Assembly: GCA_964391185.1 (NCBI GenBank)
Contig: CAYMIX010000006.1
Location: 1 to 64,000, forward strand
Source: JAKQEM01 sp964391185
GTDB lineage: Bacteria > Patescibacteriota > Gracilibacteria > Peribacterales > Peribacteraceae
DNA: 64,000 nucleotides
Direction of reading: 5' to 3'
In this document: positions 18,469 through 27,479 of the stretch, piece after piece
Layout: every line of letters starts with the position of its first letter
How positions within the stretch are numbered: position 1 is the stretch's first letter
Made by a program: the position numbers and the translations under genes
The notes under the pieces: model-generated
Database searches by the model: none
Seen by the model: only the letters and a program-made list of their open reading frames with translations
Told to the model about the DNA's origin: nothing

Positions 18469-18510
18469 AGTCTAGAGAACGCGACAAAGAGGTCACCATG
18501 ACACGTTTAT

Positions 18511-19785
18511 TCAGCTCTGAGTCCTAATCGCTTCAAACCTTTTTTTAATAAGCCCTCCAACAACATCTGCCGAATGCTTTGTTTGGATTGTTTGCCGTGC
18601 ACGAGCAGCACGTCTTGCAGCTTCTACCGGATGATCGAGTATCGTTCGCATTTGTAGGGCCGCGTCATCGGTGTCCGGCTCGGCCCATTCATTTCCTTTT
18701 GCATATGGACCATAGGTTTGTTGGAGCCTGACCAATCGATACTTCACGGTAAAGCCGTTGGAGTCATTCATGAAGTCCGTGTTTCCGGAATAATAAGTCG
18801 CGATCACCGGCTTTTTCATAATCATGGCTTCAGTTAGGGCTAAACCGAAACCCTCACTTCGATGGAGTGAAATAAATGCGTCACAAATATTTATCAAATC
18901 TAACGTTTCTTCGGGGGAAATGTATCCATTCATCACGGTGATTCGTCGGTCATTATCGATGGCAGACATCATCTGGTGGAATTCACGTGGATATCGTTCA
19001 CCATTTACACATTTGATGACTAACTGTGTGTTATTTCGACCTTCAGATGCTTTTTTAAATGCCTGAATCGTTGCGATGGGATTTTTACGTTCGAATATGC
19101 TGTGAAAATCAAACATCGTCAGAAATACAAACGTATCAGATGGAATGCCAAAGTGCGTGCGATCGAATATGCCAGTTGGCTTGCGATCAACGACATGTGG
19201 GATGACAAACACAGGAATAGACGATGCCGCTTCAATTGCTTTTTGTACGAATACGCTTGGCACCCAGAGCTCATGCACCAGGCTCAGTGTGTGTTTCCAT
19301 GTGTTTGGCAGAGTTGATAATTCCCATGACCATTGCCCAATACAGTAATGATTATCCATTAATGATCGCTTGTTTCTGTACACCGTCGAAAGAAAATCAG
19401 CGTTGATTGCTATAAGTGATACATCATACGGTGAGCTATGACTCAATCTACTAGTAAGTGAGTGATTAGCTTTGCGAATGTCGCCGATATGTAGATCGTG
19501 TAATGAAGAGGGGATTCCTACAGCATCCAGAGCACGAATACATCCGCGTGCAGCTTCGCCCAATCCAGATTCTGCTGTGAGCAATCCGAGTACGTTTATA
19601 CCGGTTGCATGCACAACAGATGGCCGAGGGATAATATGGATGTGCGTGTCTTGCTTTAGCTTTAGCTTCATACGTGAAAATGCCTCCTGTCCGACGACGT
19701 GTTTGACCGATTGAGATAATCGCTGATATGGCTGCCAAGAATGCCGGCGATTCAAGAAGCCTGCTTTGTTGTTCATAGCATTCAC
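18511..19785 (-). CDS. GT4-like glycosyltransferase
   Basis: 424 residues. Rossmann-type GT-B protein. The N-terminal domain carries the GESGLGEAARG-like loop (ESGLGEAARGCIRAL). The C-terminal nucleotide-sugar domain has the E-x7-E motif region EGFGLALTEAMIMKKPVIA. It probably adds a sugar from a nucleotide donor to a surface glycan on the cytoplasmic side. Its ATG overlaps the lysS-HD stop by 4 nt (ATGA at 19782-19785), so the two are translationally coupled. It forms the distal end of the glycan locus. Confidence 0.87.
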   Translation of the reverse strand: MNAMNNKAGFLNRRHSWQPYQRLSQSVKHVVGQEAFSRMKLKLKQDTHIHIIPRPSVVHATGINVLGLLTAESGLGEAARGCIRALDAVGIPSSLHDLHIGDIRKANHSLTSRLSHSSPYDVSLIAINADFLSTVYRNKRSLMDNHYCIGQWSWELSTLPNTWKHTLSLVHELWVPSVFVQKAIEAASSIPVFVIPHVVDRKPTGIFDRTHFGIPSDTFVFLTMFDFHSIFERKNPIATIQAFKKASEGRNNTQLVIKCVNGERYPREFHQMMSAIDNDRRITVMNGYISPEETLDLINICDAFISLHRSEGFGLALTEAMIMKKPVIATYYSGNTDFMNDSNGFTVKYRLVRLQQTYGPYAKGNEWAEPDTDDAALQMRTILDHPVEAARRAARARQTIQTKHSADVVGGLIKKRFEAIRTQS

Positions 19786-21950
19786 AAGCCAAGATCGCTG
19801 GCTATGCCTTTCATCGCATCAAGCGTCACACCGATAAATTCATCGAGTGGCATATTGAGGAGCTCTTCACATTTCTTGATCTGCTCGCGGTCTACTTGAG
19901 CAGCAAATGCTTTGTCTTTGAGCTTCTTCTTCACGCTGCTTACTTCTACGTCGGCAATTTTTTTGCTTGGGCGAACACGCGTCACGGCGATGATAAATCC
20001 CGTGAGCTCATCGACGCAGTACAAACATTTGCGGAGCATTGTATCGAGTGGATACTCAGCACCGTACTTTGCTGCGTAGTGCGCGCGGATGTCGCCAAGT
20101 AATTCAGCAGGGGCCTTGATCGTGCTCAGTAGGTGTTCCAACGTGTCACCACAGTGACGCTCGTAATCTTTATTGAGTTGATCCCAATCCAAGTCGTGGA
20201 GCATGCCTGCAACGCGCCACGTTTGAGCATCGCCACCAAACTTTTGTGCGAGTGCTTCCATTGCCGCACCTGTTGCAAGCAAGTGTGCTTTTGTCTGATC
20301 AGCATGAGCTTCGATCAAGCTGTGTGCAGCGGGGAGCAGGTGGCCGTAGTCGGCGTGTTCTAGCAGGTGGCCTGAAGAAGAGCCGGAAACGAGAGACTTA
20401 TGAGGGGATTCAGAGGAAAAAGAAGATGCAGAAGAATCAGAGGAGCCTTCGTTCTTCTGAATCCTCTGGATCGTTTGCATCTTCTGATTCTTTTCATCAG
20501 GTTTCATCAACGGAAACAACACCACATCACGCAAGTTTCCTTGGTTTGTGAGCAGCGCAACAATGCGATCGACACCCATGCCCCAACCGGAACATGGAGG
20601 GCATCCATATTCGAGTGCCGTTACATAGTCATCATCTTTACGGTGCGCGTCCGCATCTCCTCCGGCGTTTGCCTTTGCTTGCTCTTCGAAGCGTTGTGCT
20701 TGGTCGACAGGATCTACAAGCTCGCTATAGGCATTCACGATTTCCCATCCCCCGACGACGAGTTGGAATCTATCGGTGATATTCGGGTTTTCATCGTTCC
20801 TACGTGCGAGAGGCGAGAGATCGATCGGGTGATTCATGATAAATGTTGGCTGCACCAAGCTTGGGCGGCTTACTTTCTTGTAGAGCTGATCGATCAGATT
20901 ACCGCGGCCGAGCTTGTCGATGGCAACATCGAGCTTAATCTTTTTCGACTTTATCGCTTCAAGTAGGGCTAAAGCTGTATCGCATGCATCAATATCAATA
21001 CCGCAGGACGCCTGGATGACGTCACGGAGTGTGAGGCGTGGCCATGGAGCTTTAAAGTCTACTTCGACACTTTCGCCATCACGATTAGGGATCGTCACTT
21101 TTGTCGTGCCGATAAGTTTTTTCAGAATCGTTGAAAGCAAATTCTCGGTGAATTCCATGTTCTTCACATAGTCCCAATACGCGGCGTAGTGTTCGACCAT
21201 CGTGAAGTCCTGCAAGTGGCTTGGGTCCAAGCCTTCATTGCGGAATACGCGTGCGACTTCAAACACACGATCGAACCCCCCCACTAAACATTCTTTGAGG
21301 AATGTCTCCGGTGCGATGCGCATGTACATATCGAGGTCATACGCTTCGTGGTGAGTTTTGAATGGAGTCGCGAGTGCACCTGATGCAGCATTCACCAGAA
21401 CAGGTGTTTCTACTTCGAGGAATTCGCTGTTCCAATAAAATTCGCGGAGTTCTTTGAGGAATGCACTGCGGAACGCAAAGCGCTCGTATGTTTCGCGATT
21501 ACTTGTGAGGTCGAGGTAACGCTGACGCCAAGCGGTTTCTTGATCCTGCACGCCGTGCCACTTTTCTGGTGGTTGGCGGAGAGACTTTGTGAGCATCACC
21601 CATTTTTTGATACGCACTGTTGGCTCACCTTTTTGCGTCGTAAAGCGCTCGCCTTCGATACCAATAATATCGCCGAGATCTACGAGAGAAATCAATTCAT
21701 CATATGTCTCTTGTCCGATTTCTTCGCTACGCATCGCGATTTGCAAACGACCGGTGTGGTCTTGCAGTGTAGCGAACATCATCTTTCCCATATCGCGCAT
21801 CAGCATCACCCTTCCTGCGATCATAACGTGATCGCCGTCAGGGCAGGCACGAGCATCGGTAAGCGTATGGCTGCGGTCAAACTTAGCAGCGTACGGTTGC
21901 CCGCCGTTTCCACGGATCTTTTCTGCTTTGTCATGGCGAAACTGGTCCAT
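19782..21950 (-). CDS. lysS: Lysyl-tRNA synthetase fused to an HD-domain protein
   Basis: 722 residues. Residues 1-484 are a complete class II LysRS: OB-fold anticodon domain (about 40-125), motif 2 FRNEGLDPSHLQDFTMVEHY (237-255) and motif 3 GWGMGVDRIVALL (455-467), ending at the usual LFPLMKP. It charges tRNA-Lys. Residues 485-520 are a low-complexity linker encoded by a palindromic repeat. Residues about 525-722 are an HD domain with AGMLHDLD (His585-Asp586), a likely metal-dependent phosphohydrolase of unknown substrate. I know of no standard LysRS with this extension. TAGAAT lies 6 nt before the ATG. Confidence 0.93.
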   Translation of the reverse strand: MDQFRHDKAEKIRGNGGQPYAAKFDRSHTLTDARACPDGDHVMIAGRVMLMRDMGKMMFATLQDHTGRLQIAMRSEEIGQETYDELISLVDLGDIIGIEGERFTTQKGEPTVRIKKWVMLTKSLRQPPEKWHGVQDQETAWRQRYLDLTSNRETYERFAFRSAFLKELREFYWNSEFLEVETPVLVNAASGALATPFKTHHEAYDLDMYMRIAPETFLKECLVGGFDRVFEVARVFRNEGLDPSHLQDFTMVEHYAAYWDYVKNMEFTENLLSTILKKLIGTTKVTIPNRDGESVEVDFKAPWPRLTLRDVIQASCGIDIDACDTALALLEAIKSKKIKLDVAIDKLGRGNLIDQLYKKVSRPSLVQPTFIMNHPIDLSPLARRNDENPNITDRFQLVVGGWEIVNAYSELVDPVDQAQRFEEQAKANAGGDADAHRKDDDYVTALEYGCPPCSGWGMGVDRIVALLTNQGNLRDVVLFPLMKPDEKNQKMQTIQRIQKNEGSSDSSASSFSSESPHKSLVSGSSSGHLLEHADYGHLLPAAHSLIEAHADQTKAHLLATGAAMEALAQKFGGDAQTWRVAGMLHDLDWDQLNKDYERHCGDTLEHLLSTIKAPAELLGDIRAHYAAKYGAEYPLDTMLRKCLYCVDELTGFIIAVTRVRPSKKIADVEVSSVKKKLKDKAFAAQVDREQIKKCEELLNMPLDEFIGVTLDAMKGIASDLGL
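20404..20500. repeat. In-frame palindrome (family D) joining LysRS and HD parts
   Basis: On the plus strand, words such as GATTCAGAGGA and AGATGCAGAAGAATCAGAGG (left, 20407-20453) are mirrored by TTCTTCTGAATCCTCTGG and GCATCTTCTGATTC (right, 20452-20490). In the gene one arm reads QKMQTIQRIQ and the other SSDSSASSFSSES. Related elements are in the tails of rplV, rpsQ and rplQ. Confidence 0.75.
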
Positions 21951-21956
21951 GCGCTT

Positions 21957-21962
21957 ATTCTA
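21957..21962 (-). promoter_or_regulatory. -10-like box TAGAAT, leaderless start
   Basis: TAGAAT on the minus strand, 6 nt before the lysS ATG at 21950. Confidence 0.55.
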
Positions 21963-21994
21963 GCTGTTGTTCCTGGCTATATCTACTCGTTGGA

Positions 21995-23362
21995 TTACGC
22001 ATGCGTGAACGATCCAAAATCTCTCTTATGCCCCACAGTGTGCACCAGGTGATACCGCGGTGGCTGATAATGTGAAGCGGCATCGACCTGTTTCATGAAT
22101 GCATCAGAGATAAGGTCTTTGCGTACGAAGAATGCGTTGTTGCCGGTGATTTCACATCCAACCAATGCATAGCCCTTTTGTTCAGCAAGTTTCTGCAATG
22201 CAGTAAGGCTTGCGCCGTAGTGCCTGCTTCCGTTCCAGCGGAAATTAGGATTATAGGCCATCACCCAATCGATGGGTGGTTTCATCACAGCGTTATATTC
22301 GATGACGACTGCGCGTGGCTTAACCGATTCCATCGCTTTCCAGATCCAGTAATCGTTGCCGTCGATGTCGATGGACAGCAGGTCGATGTCCTGGGGTACG
22401 TGTGCTTCCGCCATGAGCTTCTCGATATTTTCCGCAGTCACAAACTTGTCGATAAGATGTAACCTTCCTTGGTAAATAACACCTTCGAATTTTTCGCGGA
22501 TGGTTTCAGTAAAATTCTTATCCTGCTCGACCCAGTAGCCGTTCCAACCTTTCAGCAGCAATGCGGTCGTATTGCATTCAAGACCGTCAGACACGCCGAT
22601 CTCCATAAATGTTTTTGAGCCGGACCCGATGCGTTCAAAAATTTCCTCGATTACGCCATCTTCGCCGTTTTGAGAGAAGACCTGGTTCTCGAAATGTCCG
22701 AGCCAGCGTGGGTTTTTCGCTCTCGCATCACCTGCGATGATCCGTTCGGTATTTTCTTCCACTTGCGTGAGAAAACCTCCTTTGCGGAGGTCATCGGTGT
22801 TGTTTTTGATATCAGTGACCATGTCTTTGATAGGTGCGACGTTATTGCGGAGGTCGGATATGATGTCCTTAAGCGGATGCAGTGCATCCAGCAGTGACGA
22901 ATTGTTTTTGATGTCGCACAGATAGTCTTCCATTTTTTGTATTTTTTCTGTGACTGGTCGCATATCTGTTTTGTGTAACTCTTCCAAAATATGCTGCAGC
23001 AGCTTTGTGCGTTCAATCGTATTTTCGTTGTCATTGAGTTCCTTGAGCAGGTTTAAAATTCGTTCTTGTGATTGAGGCAGTCCGTGCGCGAGTGATAATA
23101 AATGCTTCTGCGATTCTTCAAAAATTTCATCATGATGACGTAGTGCACCTGCTATGGATTCAAGCGCAGGCGTGACCGTTTTCATAATAATTGCTGCTTC
23201 CTCTTTCTGTTCCTGCTGATCCAATCGCAAGGCGCGAACTTCTCCATGCATGTGATGCAGTGCACTCGAAAGATCATCCACACGTGAAGCCCGCTCGGCT
23301 ATGCGTTCAATGTTCCCAGGAAGCTGCATGAGCCGGCGGATGAAGCGTAGCGGAGAGATCAT
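21995..23362 (-). CDS. Coiled-coil protein with FkbM-like methyltransferase domain
   Basis: 455 residues from the ATG at 23362; the open frame reaches 23443 but overlaps the upstream gene by 29 nt. Residues about 10-225 are long helices rich in Leu, Glu and Asn, likely coiled coil. Residues about 235-455 match SAM-dependent methyltransferases of the FkbM-like group: FSQNGEDGVIEEIFERIG, FMEIGVSDGLECNT (SAM loop) and LLSIDIDGNDYWIWKAM. It probably methylates a sugar of the surface glycan. The coiled coil could set chain length, as in terminal methyltransferase-coiled-coil proteins such as WbdD; that role is inferred. Confidence 0.75.
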   Translation of the reverse strand: MISPLRFIRRLMQLPGNIERIAERASRVDDLSSALHHMHGEVRALRLDQQEQKEEAAIIMKTVTPALESIAGALRHHDEIFEESQKHLLSLAHGLPQSQERILNLLKELNDNENTIERTKLLQHILEELHKTDMRPVTEKIQKMEDYLCDIKNNSSLLDALHPLKDIISDLRNNVAPIKDMVTDIKNNTDDLRKGGFLTQVEENTERIIAGDARAKNPRWLGHFENQVFSQNGEDGVIEEIFERIGSGSKTFMEIGVSDGLECNTTALLLKGWNGYWVEQDKNFTETIREKFEGVIYQGRLHLIDKFVTAENIEKLMAEAHVPQDIDLLSIDIDGNDYWIWKAMESVKPRAVVIEYNAVMKPPIDWVMAYNPNFRWNGSRHYGASLTALQKLAEQKGYALVGCEITGNNAFFVRKDLISDAFMKQVDAASHYQPPRYHLVHTVGHKRDFGSFTHA

Positions 23363-23414
23363 TAGAAGTTTCGTATCAGCAGGGGATAGTATCAGACTAC
23401 GTATATCTATGCTT

Positions 23415-24392
23415 TCAGCGGAGGCTGGCTTGGAGCAAGCCACTACTGCTATTCAGTGAGTGCAAGCCTACTCTGTGAGTATCACTCAGAATGTGCGGTA
23501 TTTCCGTTTTTGCAATTTCTCCGTGCCACTCACCGCGGATCATTTGGATACGTGGCAGTAATCCCAATGCCTTGCATTCACGGAGGATATTGATTTCTGC
23601 TCCTTCACAATCAAGCTTGAAGAGGTCGATGTGGTCGATGTTGTACGTCTGCAGTAGTGACCGAACGGACATTCCCGAATGACCGCCGATTGTAGTTTTG
23701 CTTGCATGCTTCGGATGTCCACGTAGCCCAAGCTCAACCCAGTGTTTGAAGGTTTCCGCTTCAAGCTCACGCATTCGCTCTTCATTGTCAGCCTCACCAA
23801 AAAATCCGATCAATGCTGTATGTACCACGGTAATTTCCGGAATTGCTTTTACATTATAAGCAAGCAAATGCAGATTGTTAGGATCACTGGAATGATCACT
23901 GCGTGGCTCCAATGCAATAATGCGTGCGTACGGCCACAGGGAATGTGCGCGCAATGAAAACGTTCCCACATGCGCACCTACATCTACAATAATGCTTGGC
24001 CGAAAGCCGATGTCATGCAAGGCTTGCGTACCGTACGCATCACGATCAATGATTTCTTGGCAGATGTGCTTTGCATGTAGTGTTTCCATCCATAATCTTG
24101 GTACTTCTCGCTCTACAGGAAAACGCAGCATCATTGCTGAAAATAATTCTTCCGAGCGCAGATGTTTTTCGTAATACAGTTGGCGTCCGTATGTATCAAA
24201 TTCTTGCGGGTGTACACCTGCTTTTTCAGCGCCAAAAGCCCAGAGACCACTCAGGCCAATGGGGCCCAATGATGTGTTCCATATTTCCACATCCACCACG
24301 CCTGAGGGATCGGTCTCTGATGGCACGTGTTTATACACGAGATATTCTGTTTTTGCGTACCTACGCCAGTGTTTCAGCAGAGTATCAATCAT
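23415..24392 (-). CDS. FkbM-family methyltransferase
   Basis: 325 residues. FkbM-type SAM-dependent O-methyltransferase: SAM loop VDVGAHVGTFSLRA (about 136-149), acidic strand end IIALEPRS, and the family signature LFKLDCEGAEINILRE, followed by IRGEWHG. It probably O-methylates a glycan residue. It shares a long block (YGxxxLxxxGFxP.TIVDxGAHxGxFSL, and MWxETLHAxHIC upstream) with both FkbM units of the next protein, so the three arose by duplication. A TACTCT box lies 7 nt before ATG. Confidence 0.88.
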   Translation of the reverse strand: MIDTLLKHWRRYAKTEYLVYKHVPSETDPSGVVDVEIWNTSLGPIGLSGLWAFGAEKAGVHPQEFDTYGRQLYYEKHLRSEELFSAMMLRFPVEREVPRLWMETLHAKHICQEIIDRDAYGTQALHDIGFRPSIIVDVGAHVGTFSLRAHSLWPYARIIALEPRSDHSSDPNNLHLLAYNVKAIPEITVVHTALIGFFGEADNEERMRELEAETFKHWVELGLRGHPKHASKTTIGGHSGMSVRSLLQTYNIDHIDLFKLDCEGAEINILRECKALGLLPRIQMIRGEWHGEIAKTEIPHILSDTHRVGLHSLNSSSGLLQASLR

Positions 24393-24418
24393 CGAGAGCA
24401 GAGTAGCATAACGTACGG

Positions 24419-27400
24419 TTAGTGGCGGAGATCAGCGGAAAAGAGGCCCGTTAGTTCATGGGCTCCGTAGATCTGAACATCGTGCGTGCGTTGCAACAGT
24501 GAGGACACGACTTTTCTGGCTACATTGCCATGCCACTCTCCCCGAATTGCGCGAATGTCTTTGAGTATATGCAGGTCGTCCAGTTCCCGCATGATATTCA
24601 TCTCCGGGCCTTCGCAATCTATTTTTAACAAGTCGATCGTCTCAATGTTGTTTTCCCGTACAAACGACGCAACGGATTGCACGCGGAAACCTTCGCGCTT
24701 CACGCTTTCAGCAGATTTTTCATCGCCCAATACGCCGCGTTCCAGCCAATGGTAGCCTACGTCTTGCTGCAATTCTTTGAGACGATCCGCCGCATTTGGT
24801 TCATCCAGCCTTCCAATCAGCGCAACATTTGCGATGTGAATGTTGGGAATATGTTTTGTATTGATCTGCAAGATTGCTCCTTGTGTTGCTGTTCCAGACG
24901 CATGCGTGGGTTCTACTGTCACAATACGTGCCTCCGGCCAGAGGACATGGGCATGTAGCGAAAATGTTCCAACATGCCCGCCAATATCCACGATTGTTTT
25001 TGGCATATGTCCGGCATCCTTCAATTGCTGGATACCGTAACAATCCCTATCTATTACTTGCATGCAGATATTTTGGCTGTGGAGATATTCCAGCCATAGC
25101 TCACCCATGTCTTCCGGTACGATTAGCGCTTTTTGCATGCTGCGAACAAGCTCCGCTCCGCGCTGTCCGTATTTAAAATAATAGTAGGACATCATCTTGT
25201 TGAATTCTTGCGGCGCAATGCCGTATCTTTCTGCGTCAACTGCCCATTTTCCTTGTATGTACACTGCTCCCAATGAAGTGTCATGCGCAATCATAGGCAC
25301 AGGATGCAGCCGTTTTGGGACGATACTTGCCTCCGTACCGAATGTTGATTGTTTCTGGACTGTCACTTTGGGCGGCAGTGGTGCAGGCCGAAGAGTCGCC
25401 CGGAACATGCCGCGCACATGCGCGGGTGCAATGGATGTCATGGTCACTTCATGTGTTGCATGCAGTATGTCCGGTACGTGTGCTTTGCCCATGTCGCCGT
25501 GCCATTCTCCCCGAATTTCTTGGATTTGCCCAAGTGTGTCGCTTGCAGCAAGTTCGCGCAGAATATTAACTTCCGCGCCGTCGCAACAGAGCTTGAGCAG
25601 GTCGATGTCTCTGGCTTTTATACGTTGGAGAAAGGAGCGGATGCCTTCTGGTTGAATGTTCCATGTGATTACATCGCCTAAGTATTGATTGCATCCTCGT
25701 ATACCAAGTTCCATCCAATGACTAGCCGTGTCCCTTAGGAGTTCACTCCGGCAGCTGGCCAAATGCTCCGCGTCCAACAATCCAAAAATTGCACGCCGAT
25801 GCACTTCAGCCGTTGGGATATGTTCCAAGTTTTTCTGCAATATCCCAATGTCATCGGAATTCAATTTGTCTGGTGAGCACGCCTCTGCAGCAATAATGTT
25901 AGCTTCCGGCCACAGGTGATGTGCAAACAAAGAGAATGCGCCGATGTGTGCGCCAATATCCACAATTGTTCGGGGTTTAAAACCTTTTTCTTTGAGCTCT
26001 CGCAATCCGTAGATGTCCCGTTCGATGACGTTGTCGCACACGTTGTGGGCATGCAGCGTAAGCAGCCAGAGCCGGAATAAATCCGTATGTCCCCCGATCG
26101 CTTCCGTTGCCGCCGCTAAAAGTGCATCTCTGCGCAAATTCAAGGTGTAGTACGCATGACGGGCGGCAATATCCATCCTATCCGGGTCAACACCTTCTTT
26201 TCTTGCTTGCTCTACCCAGCGCAGCGCAATTGTTACCGGCCCGATGGAAGTCATATATGGTTCTGTTTCGCCCACGTTCTGTATTTTTTTCTGTTCAATG
26301 TTTGCAGTTGATAGATTTGGCACATCAAATGCGTTTTTCTGCACAATGGTGTATTGCCTGAGCTGGCGCTCAAAGAGTTGCTTCCCGTAATAATACAGGG
26401 CGATATCTTGCTTCAAGTAATCAGAAATTTCGACATATTCTTTTTCGGTTAACTGCGCACGTGCATTGGAACTGTGCGTTTGATCGCCGATCGTCTGTTG
26501 ATTGCGCGGGACGATGTCATTTCCTATGTAGAGCTCATCTTCCCATCCGAATTTTTTGCACATTAATTCCGCCGATGCATCGAATTCTTCTTGGAGCAAC
26601 ACTGCACCAAACGTATTCAAATTATTTTTTGCAATTTCCAATAGTTCATCCATCCGACTCTGGAACACATGTCCTCCAGGATGCACACATCCCGAGAGCA
26701 TCTGTACGTACGACTGTTCCAAATTCAGTTTCATCCTGAAAAATGGGTGATACATAAATTCGGTGATGCTCAAATTCCGAGCCATCTCTGCCTCTTTTAA
26801 TTCTTCCGGAGATCCGCTGGTTCGTTCGCGCTGCACGTAGCGGTAATACGAAAGAAATCTATCCACCGGATGGCGCAGCATGGTCACATAGGTGTACGGC
26901 GAGCGCAGCATTTCATGCATGCCGTACATCCCATGATCGGCAAAGGCATCGTACTTGTCCCACTTGTCACGCTCGCGCTCTTGGGCTGCCGGTTCCAATT
27001 CCCTAAATCTGCACAGAGCAAAAATAGGGCTTTCATTTGGCATGCCGGCAAAGTCGCGCCTGAACGCAATGTTGCGAACGTTTCTACGGAGTAAGTGCGT
27101 GAAGGTAGAGCCAGCCGTTCGTTGCAGGTGAATGAAGATAATTTTTTTCGCTGGTGTGGGTGCATCGGGGAAACCGTTGGTGTAGCAGTGTTTATACGCT
27201 GCAAGTGGGTTGTGAAGAAACTCCGGATGCGCACTCATGAGTGCTTCAAAATCAATGGTTGTGGTATCAGGATCTTCCCCGTACATCTGGATGATCTGGC
27301 GCTTAAACGTGTAAGCCGTGCGCATTTTTTGCACGGTGCCGCGCAGTACATCATCGTAATAGGGGAAGGCGACGGGTATTTTCTGACGTTTCGCAAAACG

Positions 27401-27436
27401 TGACACGAGCGCCGACGAAAGAAATTGTTTCAGCAC
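24419..27436 (-). CDS. Sulfotransferase fused to two FkbM methyltransferase domains
   Basis: 1005 residues, GTG start. Residues about 95-370 form a carbohydrate sulfotransferase domain: the 5'-phosphosulfate loop FIHLQRTAGSTFTHLL (101-116) and the 3'-phosphate motif TMLRHPVDRFLSYY (185-198) both contact PAPS. Two FkbM methyltransferase domains follow, with SAM loops VDIGAHIGAFSLFA (about 495) and VDIGGHVGTFSLHA (about 850), and signatures LLKLCCDGAEVNIL and LLKIDCEGPEMNIM. The first has CCDG in place of DCEG and may be impaired. The protein could sulfate and methylate the same glycan. PAPS could come from the APS kinase at 34999-35514. TAGAAT lies 8 nt before the GTG. Confidence 0.87.
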   Translation of the reverse strand: MLKQFLSSALVSRFAKRQKIPVAFPYYDDVLRGTVQKMRTAYTFKRQIIQMYGEDPDTTTIDFEALMSAHPEFLHNPLAAYKHCYTNGFPDAPTPAKKIIFIHLQRTAGSTFTHLLRRNVRNIAFRRDFAGMPNESPIFALCRFRELEPAAQERERDKWDKYDAFADHGMYGMHEMLRSPYTYVTMLRHPVDRFLSYYRYVQRERTSGSPEELKEAEMARNLSITEFMYHPFFRMKLNLEQSYVQMLSGCVHPGGHVFQSRMDELLEIAKNNLNTFGAVLLQEEFDASAELMCKKFGWEDELYIGNDIVPRNQQTIGDQTHSSNARAQLTEKEYVEISDYLKQDIALYYYGKQLFERQLRQYTIVQKNAFDVPNLSTANIEQKKIQNVGETEPYMTSIGPVTIALRWVEQARKEGVDPDRMDIAARHAYYTLNLRRDALLAAATEAIGGHTDLFRLWLLTLHAHNVCDNVIERDIYGLRELKEKGFKPRTIVDIGAHIGAFSLFAHHLWPEANIIAAEACSPDKLNSDDIGILQKNLEHIPTAEVHRRAIFGLLDAEHLASCRSELLRDTASHWMELGIRGCNQYLGDVITWNIQPEGIRSFLQRIKARDIDLLKLCCDGAEVNILRELAASDTLGQIQEIRGEWHGDMGKAHVPDILHATHEVTMTSIAPAHVRGMFRATLRPAPLPPKVTVQKQSTFGTEASIVPKRLHPVPMIAHDTSLGAVYIQGKWAVDAERYGIAPQEFNKMMSYYYFKYGQRGAELVRSMQKALIVPEDMGELWLEYLHSQNICMQVIDRDCYGIQQLKDAGHMPKTIVDIGGHVGTFSLHAHVLWPEARIVTVEPTHASGTATQGAILQINTKHIPNIHIANVALIGRLDEPNAADRLKELQQDVGYHWLERGVLGDEKSAESVKREGFRVQSVASFVRENNIETIDLLKIDCEGPEMNIMRELDDLHILKDIRAIRGEWHGNVARKVVSSLLQRTHDVQIYGAHELTGLFSADLRH

Positions 27437-27444
27437 AGAGTGTC

Positions 27445-27450
27445 ATTCTA
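27445..27450 (-). promoter_or_regulatory. -10-like box TAGAAT, leaderless start
   Basis: TAGAAT on the minus strand, 8 nt before the GTG at 27436. Confidence 0.55.
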
Positions 27451-27479
27451 GCATCGCTCAATATTTCCTGCGCACATCT

